Source: Pedobacter cryoconitis (lineage in GTDB: Bacteria > Bacteroidota > Bacteroidia > Sphingobacteriales > Sphingobacteriaceae). Taken from it: a stretch of DNA of 64,000 nucleotides. The stretch covers positions 186,001 through 250,000 of the forward strand of contig NZ_JACHCG010000003.1 in the NCBI RefSeq assembly GCF_014200595.1, read 5' to 3'. A program made the position numbers and the translations under genes. Position 1 is the first letter of the stretch. Each line of letters begins with the position of its first letter. Under the pieces are notes generated by a model. The model was not told where the DNA came from. It worked only from the letters and a program-made list of their open reading frames with translations, and did not search any database. Below are positions 19,138 to 27,775 of the stretch, piece by piece.

Positions 19138-20058
19138 ATGCAAGGACTAGTAATAAAATCAACAGGGAGCTGGTATTTAGTTCATGGAGAAGATGACCGT
19201 GATTACCAATGCAGGATTAAAGGAAAATTCCGGATCAAAGGAATTCAGACCACCAATCCTGTTGCAGTTGGAGATCAGGTAGACTTCGAGATGGAACCTA
19301 ATTCTGAAAATGGAGTTATTTATAAACTTCATCCCCGGAAAAACTATATCATCAGAAAATCAATTAACTTATCAAAACAGGCACAGATTATAGCAGCCAA
19401 TATAGATGAGGCCTTTCTGGTGGTTACACTCGCCTCTCCACGTACCTCGCTTGGCTTTATAGACCGCTTTTTAGTAACCGCAGAAGCTTACAGCATTCCT
19501 TCGGTATTAATCTTCAATAAACTGGACTTATACAACGAAGACGGGCTGGAAGTATTGGCAGAGTATAAAAACATCTATGAAAATCTGGGTTATCCATGTT
19601 ATGAAGTTTCTGCGACCGAAGGAACTAATATGCCTTTGATAGAAAGTTTATTAAAAGATAAAACAACCCTGTTTTCAGGGCACTCAGGCGTAGGAAAATC
19701 AAGTCTGATCAATGTACTGCTGCCAGACCGTAATATCAAGACAGGCGAGATCTCTGAATCCAGTGATAAAGGACAGCATACTACAACCTTTGCTGAAATG
19801 CATACCCTGCCTTTCGGTGGTTATCTGATCGATAGTCCGGGCATCAGAGAACTGGGCATTTATGATATTAAACCAGAAGAACTGAGTCATTACTTCAGAG
19901 AGATGCGCGATATGATGCATCAATGTAAATTTCACAATTGCCGTCACATCAACGAACCTAATTGTGCAGTTTTAGAGGCCGTTAAAAGCGGGGAAATCGA
20001 AAGCAGCCGCTATGAAAGTTACCTGAGTATGTACCACGGCAATGAAACCAGGGCTTAA
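19138..20058 (+). CDS. rsgA: Ribosome small-subunit-dependent GTPase A RsgA
   Basis: RsgA is a circularly permuted GTPase that checks late 30S assembly. The 306-residue protein has an N-terminal OB-fold (about 1-65). G motifs appear in permuted order: NKLD (G4, near 124), SATEG (G5), [12 protein letters not shown] (G1, near 180) and DSPGIRELG (G3). A C-terminal zinc-binding region has CKFHNCRHINEPNC near residue 262. The length is typical. dtd follows after only 6 nt and a MazG-like gene directly after that. Confidence 0.97.
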   Translation: MQGLVIKSTGSWYLVHGEDDRDYQCRIKGKFRIKGIQTTNPVAVGDQVDFEMEPNSENGVIYKLHPRKNYIIRKSINLSKQAQIIAANIDEAFLVVTLASPRTSLGFIDRFLVTAEAYSIPSVLIFNKLDLYNEDGLEVLAEYKNIYENLGYPCYEVSATEGTNMPLIESLLKDKTTLFSGHSGVGKSSLINVLLPDRNIKTGEISESSDKGQHTTTFAEMHTLPFGGYLIDSPGIRELGIYDIKPEELSHYFREMRDMMHQCKFHNCRHINEPNCAVLEAVKSGEIESSRYESYLSMYHGNETRA

Positions 20059-20064
20059 ACATCC

Positions 20065-20517
20065 ATGAGAGCAGTTATACAAAGAGTTACACAGGCCAGT
20101 TGCCAGGTAGATGATGTAGTAACCGGTTCGATTAAAAAAGGATTACTCGTTTTACTGGGCATTGAAGAAGCCGACGGACAAGAAGACCTGGAATGGCTCG
20201 CTGCTAAAATATTCAATATCCGGATCTTTAGTGATGAACAGGGGCTGATGAATAAATCGCTTGCAGATATAGCCGGAAATATTTTACTGATCAGTCAGTT
20301 TACGTTGTTTGCAGCTACTAAAAAGGGAAACAGACCTGGATTTACCAGGGCTGCAAGGCCAGATCAGGCTATTCCACTTTATGAGGCCATGATTAAACAA
20401 CTCAGCATCTTATCAGGCAAACCCGTACAAACAGGAATTTTTGGCGCAGATATGAAAATCAGTTTGGTTAATGACGGGCCCGTAACGATATTAATTGACA
20501 CTAAAAACAAAGAATAG
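20065..20517 (+). CDS. dtd: D-aminoacyl-tRNA deacylase
   Basis: Dtd removes D-amino acids and glycine wrongly attached to tRNA. The 150-residue protein has both signature motifs of the family: SQFTLFA near residue 77 and a C-terminal variant of the cross-subunit Gly-Pro motif, NDGPVTILID. The length is standard. The stop codon abuts the next ATG, so the downstream gene is translationally coupled. Confidence 0.96.
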   Translation: MRAVIQRVTQASCQVDDVVTGSIKKGLLVLLGIEEADGQEDLEWLAAKIFNIRIFSDEQGLMNKSLADIAGNILLISQFTLFAATKKGNRPGFTRAARPDQAIPLYEAMIKQLSILSGKPVQTGIFGADMKISLVNDGPVTILIDTKNKE

Positions 20518-20844
20518 ATGACGATACAGGAAGCACAGGATACCGTTGATCAATGGATCAATACGACCGGGATCCGTTATTTCAACGAATTGACCAATAC
20601 GGCTATATTAATGGAAGAAGTGGGTGAAGTAGCCCGTATTATGTCCCGTAAATACGGTGAGCAATCTTTTAAAAAAAGTGATGAAGCTGTAGACCTTGGC
20701 GATGAAATGGCCGATGTCTTATTTGTGCTGATCTGTCTGGCCAACCAAACGGGTATTAACCTGACCGAAGCAATGGAAAAAAACCTGGTGAAAAAGAGTA
20801 TCAGAGATGCCGACAGGCATAAAAATAATGAGAAGCTTAAATAG
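20518..20844 (+). CDS. MazG-like nucleotide pyrophosphohydrolase
   Basis: This short 108-residue protein is all-alpha with the metal-binding pattern of the MazG/dUTPase-alpha superfamily: EEVGEVARIM near residue 32 and DLGDEMADVLF near 58. Such proteins hydrolyse nucleoside triphosphates to monophosphates and are thought to clean up abnormal nucleotides. Its ATG follows the dtd stop directly. A hairpin terminator follows. Confidence 0.88.
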   Translation: MTIQEAQDTVDQWINTTGIRYFNELTNTAILMEEVGEVARIMSRKYGEQSFKKSDEAVDLGDEMADVLFVLICLANQTGINLTEAMEKNLVKKSIRDADRHKNNEKLK

Positions 20845-20848
20845 CAAT

Positions 20849-20877
20849 AGAGCCAGTTAAACTGGCTCTTATCTTTT
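20849..20877. terminator. Terminator between the MazG-like gene and the HIT gene
   Basis: AGAGCCAGTT and AACTGGCTCT form a near-perfect stem followed by TATCTTTTT on the plus strand. It lies where the rsgA unit and the greA-HIT unit converge. Confidence 0.8.
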
Positions 20878-21269
20878 TATAACTGTGCTTTAATTTTCTG
20901 AGCGGCTTCCTGCAACTCCTCCTGCGTAGGGTTCAGCTTCGCTTTACTAAAGTTCATATCCCCCACTGCGTTCATAGGGATCAAATGGATATGTACATGA
21001 GGTACTTCCAGACCAATAACGGCCATTCCTACTTTTACACATGGAAAAGCTTTCTTTAGCGCTACCGCTACAATCTTTGCAAATAAGGTAAGTCCGAAAT
21101 AACTTTCTTCGTCCATATCAAATATATAATCAATTTCTTTTTTAGGGATTACCAGTACATGTCCCATTGTTAAAGGACTGACATCTAAAAACGCCATAAA
21201 TTCTGTCGTTTCGGCAACTACATGTGCGGGAATTTCTCCGGCTACGATTTTGGAAAATATACTTGACAT
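20877..21269 (-). CDS. HIT family nucleotide hydrolase
   Basis: This 130-residue protein carries the histidine triad HVHIHLIP near residue 95 and the N-terminal pattern SIFSKIVAGEIPAHVVAET typical of the Hint branch. Hint-type enzymes hydrolyse nucleoside phosphoramidates and AMP-lysine-type adducts; the physiological substrate is not known from sequence. It follows greA after 9 nt, an arrangement I regard as common in Bacteroidota. Confidence 0.94.
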   Translation of the reverse strand: MSSIFSKIVAGEIPAHVVAETTEFMAFLDVSPLTMGHVLVIPKKEIDYIFDMDEESYFGLTLFAKIVAVALKKAFPCVKVGMAVIGLEVPHVHIHLIPMNAVGDMNFSKAKLNPTQEELQEAAQKIKAQL

Positions 21270-21278
21270 ATAAAATGA

Positions 21279-21752
21279 TTATCTCGTGATTTCTAATATT
21301 TCGAATTCGATTTTACCAGCAGGAACTTCAATCTCAGTTTTGTCACCTACCGATTTACCTAACAAACCTTGTGCGATCGGGGATTTCACAGAGATCTTTC
21401 CGGTTTTAAGGTCAGCTTCAGTTTCAGCTACCAGCTGGTAACTCATCGTTGCACCGTTTTTTAAGTTCTTTATTTTAACGATCGATAAAGCCAGCACTTT
21501 AGTCAGGTCTAATTTCGATTCATCAATTAATCTTGCAGATGCAAGTGTAGTCTTCAATTTAGATATTTTTGCTTCATGCAGACCTTGTGCTTCCTTAGCA
21601 GCATCGTACTCCGCATTTTCAGATAGATCGCCTTTATCTCTTGCTTCAGCTATAGCTTTGGAGATCAATTGTCTCCCCGTAGTAGTTAAGTAATGTACTT
21701 CTTCTTTTAGCTTATCTAATCCTTCCTGAGTGTAGTATGTTACCTCTGTCAT
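21279..21752 (-). CDS. greA: Transcription elongation factor GreA
   Basis: GreA lets RNA polymerase cut back a stalled transcript. The 157-residue protein has an N-terminal coiled coil (about 1-75) with the tip motif GDLSENAEYDAAKEAQ containing the acidic residues that enter the polymerase channel. A C-terminal FKBP-like domain carries SPIAQGLLGKSVGDKTEIEVPAG. Length is typical. It is the first gene of a greA-HIT pair. Confidence 0.97.
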   Translation of the reverse strand: MTEVTYYTQEGLDKLKEEVHYLTTTGRQLISKAIAEARDKGDLSENAEYDAAKEAQGLHEAKISKLKTTLASARLIDESKLDLTKVLALSIVKIKNLKNGATMSYQLVAETEADLKTGKISVKSPIAQGLLGKSVGDKTEIEVPAGKIEFEILEITR

Positions 21753-21790
21753 AGCTTAATTTATTATTTGTAAAACCTTTAAAATACAAA

Positions 21791-21825
21791 CAAGACTATA
21801 CCGGCAATAAGCCCACATAGTCTTG
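21791..21825. other. Hairpin in the greA / M1 peptidase divergent region
   Basis: CAAGACTAT and ATAGTCTTG form a perfect 9-bp stem around a 17-nt loop. It lies in the 280-bp gap between divergent genes, about 40 nt upstream of greA. It could be part of the greA leader or an operator; nothing in the sequence decides. Confidence 0.4.
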
Positions 21826-21927
21826 CTTCAATTAAAACGAAGATAACAGGCAATTCTTACAAAAGCAAATCTTTTGATTTGAATTGTTTACAAAGCCTTT
21901 AAAGCCCCTTTAATATTTAGCGAATAA

Positions 21928-21958
21928 CTTGTTTACAGGCTTAAAACGATTACTTTTG
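21928..21958 (+). promoter_or_regulatory. Promoter of the M1 peptidase gene
   Basis: CTTG (21928-21931) and a perfect -7 box TACTTTTG (21951-21958) are exactly 19 nt apart, the preferred Bacteroidota spacing. The transcript would start near 21963, right at the base of the hairpin at 21963-22010. Confidence 0.65.
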
Positions 21959-21962
21959 AAAA

Positions 21963-22010
21963 TCTGCCTGAATTCAGCTGCCAAACATGGAACAACTGAA
22001 TTCAGACAGG
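21963..22010 (+). other. 5' leader stem-loop built on a repeated 10-bp palindrome
   Basis: The 10-bp palindrome CTGAATTCAG occurs at 21968-21977 and again at 21996-22005. In RNA the two copies pair with each other and the stem extends by CTG/CAG past one mismatch, giving about 13 bp around an 18-nt loop. It sits at the predicted 5' end of the peptidase transcript and could protect the mRNA. At DNA level each palindrome could be a repressor site. Confidence 0.5.
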
Positions 22011-22032
22011 TATTGAACGAATTATAAAAAAT

Positions 22033-23913
22033 ATGATGCACAAAAACATTTTCAAGATAGCTACGCTATTTTTATTGGGAACCGTTACCACACAGGCCCA
22101 GGAACTGTACATGCCACGGAATATCAAAGCAGCGTTTGCTAACGGCACACGTGCGCTGGATGGCAAGCCTGGAAAAAACTACTGGCAGAATAAAGGGAAG
22201 TACGACATGACGATCACTGTCACTCCAAATGATAAATTAGTTAAAGGAACGGAAACTATCACTTATACGAACCACAGTCCTGATACGCTGAAGAGGATAA
22301 CAATGAGGTTTGTCAATAACATGCACAAACCAGAAGCGCCAAGAGCAGGGTATGTAAGCAAAGATTATTTAACAACCGGGCTGGATATCAGTTTATTTAC
22401 AGTAGATGGCCAGAGTTACAATGTGGACAGTAAAGACTGGGGTACCACATCAGACATTAAGTTGAACAATGCTTTAGCGCCGGGCAAAACTGCAACCTTT
22501 AAAATCAACTGGAGTTATCCTTTGTCAAAAGTAAGCGGCAGAGAAGGCCAGATTGACAGCACTACCTTTTTTGTAGCCTATGCTTTTCCAAGAGTTTCAG
22601 TTTACGACGATTACAATGGATGGGATAAAATCCCGCATACTGACAGAACCGAATTCTATAATGATTTCAACGATTACCTGTTAACAGTAAGAGCACCTAA
22701 AAACTACGTGGTATGGGCCACAGGCGATTTAAAGAACCCGGATGAGGTGTTACAGCCTAAATTCGCAGAGAAGCTTAAAAAGTCTTATACCAGTGAAGAA
22801 GTCGTGTCTATTGCTAATGCACAGGAAATGGCCAATGGAGAAGTGACTAAGCAGAATGAATGGAATACCTGGAAATTTGCTGTCAATCATATTACTGATG
22901 TAACCTTTGCCCTGAGCAATCATTATTTATGGGATGCAGGAAGCGTGGTCGTGGATAAAAAAACCGGCAGAAGAACAAGTGTACAATCTGCCTATGACAG
23001 CAAAGCTGAAGACTTTTCTCATGCTGCAACCTGGACTAAACTGGCTTTAGACTGGTTTTCAAATAACTGGCCGGGTGTCCCATATCCTTTCTCAAAAATG
23101 ACCGCAGTACAAGGTTTTGCTGATATGGAATTCCCGATGATGGTGAATGACAGCAGTACACCAGACATGGAATTCAGCCAGTTTGTATTGAACCATGAAA
23201 TTGCACATACTTATTTCCCTTTTTACATGGGAACAAATGAAACGCGTTATGCGCACATGGATGAAGGTTGGGCAACTACTTTAGAATACCTGATTGGCCA
23301 GCAGCAGCTTGGCAAAGAAAAAGCAGACCAGAATTACAAGAAATTCAGAGTAGAGCGTTGGATTAAAGATCCTTCAACAGAAGAAGATCAGCCTATTATT
23401 ACTTTATCTACCCAGGTTTCCGGCTCAGGTTACGGTAACAATGCTTATGTGAAACCTTCACTGGCTTATCTGGCTTTAAAAGATATGTTTGGAGATGTAT
23501 TGTTCAAGAAATACCTGCATGCGTATATGGATCGCTGGAATGGAAAACATCCTATTCCATGGGATTTCTTTAACACGATCAATGATGTTTCCAAACAAGA
23601 CTTAAACTGGTTCTGGAACAATTGGTTCTTTAGCAATAACTATATTGATCTGGCTATTGATAAAGTAACTATCAAAGGAATGACGTATAACATCTCTATT
23701 CAGAACATAGGTGGTTTTGCGATACCTTTTGATATTAAAGTCACTTATGCTGACGGAACAACTCATGTAATCCATGAAACTCCAACCGTGTGGAAATTCA
23801 ACCAGAAAGCGATTAACATTCAATTTACTGCCGACAAACCAGTAACATCAATGGTGTTGGATGGTGGTATTTATATGGATGCCAAGCCATCAGATAACAG
23901 CTGGAACAAGTAA
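22033..23913 (+). CDS. M1 family zinc metallopeptidase, secreted
   Basis: This 626-residue aminopeptidase-like protein has a signal peptide (MMHKNIFKIATLFLLGTVTTQAQ) and so acts in the periplasm or outside. It has the zinc site HEIAH at residues 388-392 with the third ligand Glu 18 residues later in HMDEGWATTLE, plus a GAMEN-like loop GFADMEFPMM about 25 residues before. A beta-rich N-terminal domain precedes the catalytic part. It is expressed from its own promoter and ends at a bidirectional terminator. Likely role: trimming peptides from imported or environmental protein. Confidence 0.93.
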   Translation: MMHKNIFKIATLFLLGTVTTQAQELYMPRNIKAAFANGTRALDGKPGKNYWQNKGKYDMTITVTPNDKLVKGTETITYTNHSPDTLKRITMRFVNNMHKPEAPRAGYVSKDYLTTGLDISLFTVDGQSYNVDSKDWGTTSDIKLNNALAPGKTATFKINWSYPLSKVSGREGQIDSTTFFVAYAFPRVSVYDDYNGWDKIPHTDRTEFYNDFNDYLLTVRAPKNYVVWATGDLKNPDEVLQPKFAEKLKKSYTSEEVVSIANAQEMANGEVTKQNEWNTWKFAVNHITDVTFALSNHYLWDAGSVVVDKKTGRRTSVQSAYDSKAEDFSHAATWTKLALDWFSNNWPGVPYPFSKMTAVQGFADMEFPMMVNDSSTPDMEFSQFVLNHEIAHTYFPFYMGTNETRYAHMDEGWATTLEYLIGQQQLGKEKADQNYKKFRVERWIKDPSTEEDQPIITLSTQVSGSGYGNNAYVKPSLAYLALKDMFGDVLFKKYLHAYMDRWNGKHPIPWDFFNTINDVSKQDLNWFWNNWFFSNNYIDLAIDKVTIKGMTYNISIQNIGGFAIPFDIKVTYADGTTHVIHETPTVWKFNQKAINIQFTADKPVTSMVLDGGIYMDAKPSDNSWNK

Positions 23914-23925
23914 TTCCAACTGCAT

Positions 23926-23960
23926 AAAATGCCCTGCCGTCAACACAGCAGGGCATTTTA
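23926..23960. terminator. Bidirectional terminator
   Basis: AAAATGCCCTGC and GCAGGGCATTTT form a 12-bp stem with a 10-nt loop. It serves the M1 peptidase gene and, on the other strand, the DUF3999-like gene whose last codons overlap its edge. Confidence 0.85.
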
Positions 23961-25187
23961 TATTTTATCTCTTTTGCTAACTTCCTGCGTCATTCTAAAA
24001 GTCAGGAAACCCAGTAAAGCTGCTACCACTACAATTGCAGCCCAGATTACCCAGCCCGGAATTCCATCTTTTATCTCCTTACTTTTCTCTGGTATCTTTT
24101 GATATAAAGGACTAGCAGAAATCAATTGATAATTCAGCGGTTTTAACTCCTGCTGCAAACTATCTCCGAAAAACTTCAGGTCATAATCTGGTGCCTTTGC
24201 TTTTTCATCCCCGAACAGAATCGCATAATCCTGGCCTTTTTCAAGGTAACTGATCAGACTTTGGCTCAGCTGGTAACCATTAACCTTATTCAAGACTAAA
24301 GGTGGATTATCACCATTGACAATTTCAAGTTCTAAATGTTTGGTTTTAGCAGAGAAGTACAGGTTAGGAATTGCCGAAGTACTGATGAATGTATCTGCGA
24401 CCAGTGTTTTCTCTTTTTGATGTATCGCATAAACCCTGATGTTGCGTTTATAATACTTTTGCCCGGCAATTTCCAGATGCAGTTTATTCAATTGATAAGG
24501 TGCATTAAAACGCACGCTTATATAACTGACCTGAGCACTGTCCCGCTGCTGAATCAAAGGCTTTTTAAGCTGAACATAAACAGGCGGAATACTTTGCTGC
24601 TTGTAAATACCAGCCTGTAAAATCGCTACCGGCTCTTTATTTTCATTGTTGATCTGTATCCGCAGATACCGGTAAGAACTGGAAGGGAAGTTCAGCTGCT
24701 GCTGATAAGTTCCATTACCCTGTTCATCGGAAACGGCTTCTTCTAAAGATATGTTCTCTTTGATGGCGTACCACTTTTTAAGATCATCACTCCCGGATAA
24801 GTTTACATTTCTTTTAACAGAGGCATTGCGCAATTGTAAACTCAATTGATTAATGGTCAGGTGAGCTGCATTTTCCACGATAAAAGTAGTTACCGTATCT
24901 GCTTCTTTCCATGTTTTTAACCGCGGGAAAGCAATAAAGCTCCGCTGATCTTTAAAAACCAATTGATTGCCAAAAATATAAGGCGAAAATTGTTTCTTCT
25001 GATTCAGTATCCTGATATCACCAAGATTTGCCTGAGCACCAGCAATGAGTTCAGGACTTAAATCAACCCGGTAAAAACCATCCGCTTCTACCTTTGGCAG
25101 TACCGCCTGATATCTGAATGTTTGCTGCGCGAATACGCAGGAAACACTCATTAAAAAGGTTAGCGTTAAAAAAAACTGTTTATTCAT
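23958..25187 (-). CDS. DUF3999-like exported membrane-anchored protein
   Basis: The 409-residue product begins with a signal peptide (MNKQFFLTLTFLMSVSCVFAQQ). A long beta-rich region resembling discoidin-type domains follows (FYRVDLSPEL, YRYLRIQINNENKEP). It ends with one C-terminal membrane span (GWVIWAAIVVVAALLGFLTF) and a short basic tail. This order and its pairing with a DUF2339 protein match DUF3999 proteins; function is unknown. I place the start at 25187, 8 nt inside the end of the upstream gene, because earlier in-frame ATGs (25202, 25211) would put extra residues in front of the signal. Translation is probably coupled. Confidence 0.8.
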   Translation of the reverse strand: MNKQFFLTLTFLMSVSCVFAQQTFRYQAVLPKVEADGFYRVDLSPELIAGAQANLGDIRILNQKKQFSPYIFGNQLVFKDQRSFIAFPRLKTWKEADTVTTFIVENAAHLTINQLSLQLRNASVKRNVNLSGSDDLKKWYAIKENISLEEAVSDEQGNGTYQQQLNFPSSSYRYLRIQINNENKEPVAILQAGIYKQQSIPPVYVQLKKPLIQQRDSAQVSYISVRFNAPYQLNKLHLEIAGQKYYKRNIRVYAIHQKEKTLVADTFISTSAIPNLYFSAKTKHLELEIVNGDNPPLVLNKVNGYQLSQSLISYLEKGQDYAILFGDEKAKAPDYDLKFFGDSLQQELKPLNYQLISASPLYQKIPEKSKEIKDGIPGWVIWAAIVVVAALLGFLTFRMTQEVSKRDKI

Positions 25188-27663
25188 CTTTATGGGGTTC
25201 ATCTGCTGCAATGATCTTTTTAACTTTCTGGTACATGAATGAAATGATTAATAGTATTACGCCCAAGAAAAAGAACGCCGCTATTTTACCAGCAGGTGGG
25301 ATATTACTAATGTCAAATATAAATAGCTTTACTAAAGTAAGTGCAAACAGACTAAGCGAAATAATCCGTAGCGTAAGGTATTTATGGCGCATACCCAGCC
25401 ACATCATCGCAAAGGATGCTAATCCCCAGAGTACAGGAAGACCTGTTTTAATATAAATCGTCTCCACATTGCTGATTGGGTTCCTGGCTGAATAAAATAG
25501 TACGTTGCTGATCAGGCTGACTTCCAGACTTAAGAACAGGACAATTGAACCCGCTAAAGTCCAGGCTGCCATTTTCCTCAGGGTTTCTGGTAATAACGTT
25601 CTGGCGATCTGGATCAGCTGATAAAATAATAGTCCGATAAACACCGCGCAAATCCAGTGGGCTGTAAAATGGAATGATGCAACCTCCTGACGAACAAGCA
25701 TGGCTTCTTGCAGATCGAAAAACTCAACCATAAAGAACAGATAAACCGTGATACAGGTGCTGATCAGGATAGCATTTATTCTCCAGTTTAACCGGAGTGA
25801 TTCTCGTTTTTTAGCTAAGAATAAATACAGGTAAAGAAATACTGAGGCATATAAAATCACGTATACGCTGTTCAAAGCCGTATGTGGAAAACGGTTGGAG
25901 AACTGATGATTAACTTCCAGTAGTCCGCTTAAAAATAGCAGTACAATAGCTGTGTATTTAATAAATGCTGGATTTAAGATATCCCCCTTAGGAGTTTCTC
26001 CTTCAACGCCCGGCTTTTGATAAAGAATGTATAACAGGTAAGAACTGACCGCGGTAAACAGGGTGGTAATAAACCCTTTATTGATCAGCATATTAACTGT
26101 TATTGCAGAATCACCATATATTGCCGCCCAGTCCATGAATAGGCTTAACAGCATTAATGCCCAGATGATTTGCGAAGCCAGCTGCATTAAATAGATCCGG
26201 GATTTTTGATAAAGCCAGTAAAGCAGTACAGTTTCCGCCGCCCAGAATAATGTAATATAATGGCCGTGTAATTGAATTGGGCCGGCAACCGATATAAAGG
26301 TCAGTGTAATCCCGATCAGCAGATAAAGCACGTTGGTATCCACTTTTTTATTCCTGAACAGCAGGTAAGATAACAGCAGGTTGATCACTGCTAAACTTAC
26401 AGCAAAAAGCCCTCTGAACTGTTCCTGATGCATTCCGGTCAGCAGGAACAATCCTGCTCCAAAGTATAACGCAGTGTTGGCCAGTAAGATGGTAAAATCA
26501 GAACCGATAAATGTTTTATTCTCCCGGACATTATTAGCCACATTAATCCCAAAGAAAAGCAGATATAAAATGCTGGCATATAAAAAGCCAATTCCATAAC
26601 TCACGATTGGCATGCTGAACAGACTCGCTGAAAACATCAGTACAGTAAGTACGAAGGTTGAGACATTAAGAATACGCCAGGATTTACGGTAAGCAATCAC
26701 CAGCAGCCCTGCATTCAGGATCACCAGGTAAATAAACAAACCGTGGTAATTAGCATGACCAGTGTTCACCATTAGTGGACTGGTTAAACCACCTACCAAT
26801 GCAATAACAGCTACTTCCTGCCGGTTGTAGAGGAGCGAAAGCGCGACTGCAAAACAGGTTATCCCAATCAGTATAATGAAAGATGTGGTTTGATTGAACA
26901 GATGAAATTGATGAAAGGCGAGCGTAATGGTAAAATATAATACGGCAAGCCCTCCCCCAACTAAAACAGAACTGAATGCTTTGTAAGAATTACGCATCCA
27001 ATGTGCGACACCAATTAAGATACCTCCGCAAAGTACACCAATACCCACACGGCCTGCCGGGCCGATCCAGTTGCTGTCAATAGCAAATTTCACAAAGTAA
27101 CCGATAGCCAGTACGAGTATCGCAATACCAATTTTGTTAATCAAATTTTCTCCGATAAATTTCTCCAGATCAGGATGTTTCTCAAAGAAGGAAAGCTCTG
27201 GTTCTGCGGGTTCGCGGTGAACAGGTTGTTGAACCGGATGGGGTATATGGTCTTCGTCTAAAAGTTCATTGTAAATATTAGCCGGTGTGTCGTGAACAAC
27301 TTCAGGCTGTACTGTTTCTTCAGGAACAACCGCCTCTGGAGTTTCTTCTTTGACAGGTTTAGGAATGAAATCACGTACGGGATCAGGATTAAGATCTTTT
27401 GTAGTTTTATAGGGTGGCGGAACAAAGGGAATTGCTGGCGCGTGAAATTGAGATGTCCCCCAATCTACCGGTCTCATTTCTTGTGGCTCTGACTCCGTGG
27501 CAGTAGTTTCTGGTGGAGCATAACCGGGTCTGCTTTGCTTTAAAAGCTCTTGAAATTCAAAGATCCGGTATTCAAGCTTGCCGACCCTCTCGTTCAGACT
27601 GCTTTTAGTGGTGGCAATCATCACAATGATGACAACCAGTAAGATGACATAAAGAAACTCCAT
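25180..27663 (-). CDS. DUF2339 polytopic membrane protein
   Basis: This 827-residue protein has an N-terminal membrane segment followed by a short coiled coil (LNERVGKLEYRIFEFQELL). A proline- and glutamate-rich linker runs to about residue 165. After that come about 25 hydrophobic spans beginning ENLINKIGIAILVLAIGYFV, which is the hallmark of DUF2339. The family has no established function; many membrane spans suggest transport or envelope assembly. It overlaps the DUF3999-like gene by 8 nt, so the two probably work together. Confidence 0.9.
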   Translation of the reverse strand: MEFLYVILLVVIIVMIATTKSSLNERVGKLEYRIFEFQELLKQSRPGYAPPETTATESEPQEMRPVDWGTSQFHAPAIPFVPPPYKTTKDLNPDPVRDFIPKPVKEETPEAVVPEETVQPEVVHDTPANIYNELLDEDHIPHPVQQPVHREPAEPELSFFEKHPDLEKFIGENLINKIGIAILVLAIGYFVKFAIDSNWIGPAGRVGIGVLCGGILIGVAHWMRNSYKAFSSVLVGGGLAVLYFTITLAFHQFHLFNQTTSFIILIGITCFAVALSLLYNRQEVAVIALVGGLTSPLMVNTGHANYHGLFIYLVILNAGLLVIAYRKSWRILNVSTFVLTVLMFSASLFSMPIVSYGIGFLYASILYLLFFGINVANNVRENKTFIGSDFTILLANTALYFGAGLFLLTGMHQEQFRGLFAVSLAVINLLLSYLLFRNKKVDTNVLYLLIGITLTFISVAGPIQLHGHYITLFWAAETVLLYWLYQKSRIYLMQLASQIIWALMLLSLFMDWAAIYGDSAITVNMLINKGFITTLFTAVSSYLLYILYQKPGVEGETPKGDILNPAFIKYTAIVLLFLSGLLEVNHQFSNRFPHTALNSVYVILYASVFLYLYLFLAKKRESLRLNWRINAILISTCITVYLFFMVEFFDLQEAMLVRQEVASFHFTAHWICAVFIGLLFYQLIQIARTLLPETLRKMAAWTLAGSIVLFLSLEVSLISNVLFYSARNPISNVETIYIKTGLPVLWGLASFAMMWLGMRHKYLTLRIISLSLFALTLVKLFIFDISNIPPAGKIAAFFFLGVILLIISFMYQKVKKIIAADEPHKDE

Positions 27664-27724
27664 GAGTAATGCGTTTGTTGATAAAGATAATATTTAAGTT
27701 CAAAGCAAAAAATTTCGGGCAATA

Positions 27725-27752
27725 AAAAACCCGGTCATTCACATAACCGGGT
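27725..27752 (-). terminator. Terminator after the 2-hydroxyacid dehydrogenase gene
   Basis: On the minus strand ACCCGGT and ACCGGGT form a 7-bp stem with a 10-nt loop, followed by TTTTTT. It separates the dehydrogenase gene from the DUF2339 gene. Confidence 0.85.
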
Positions 27753-27775
27753 CTGACATAAAATATCTTTTTACG

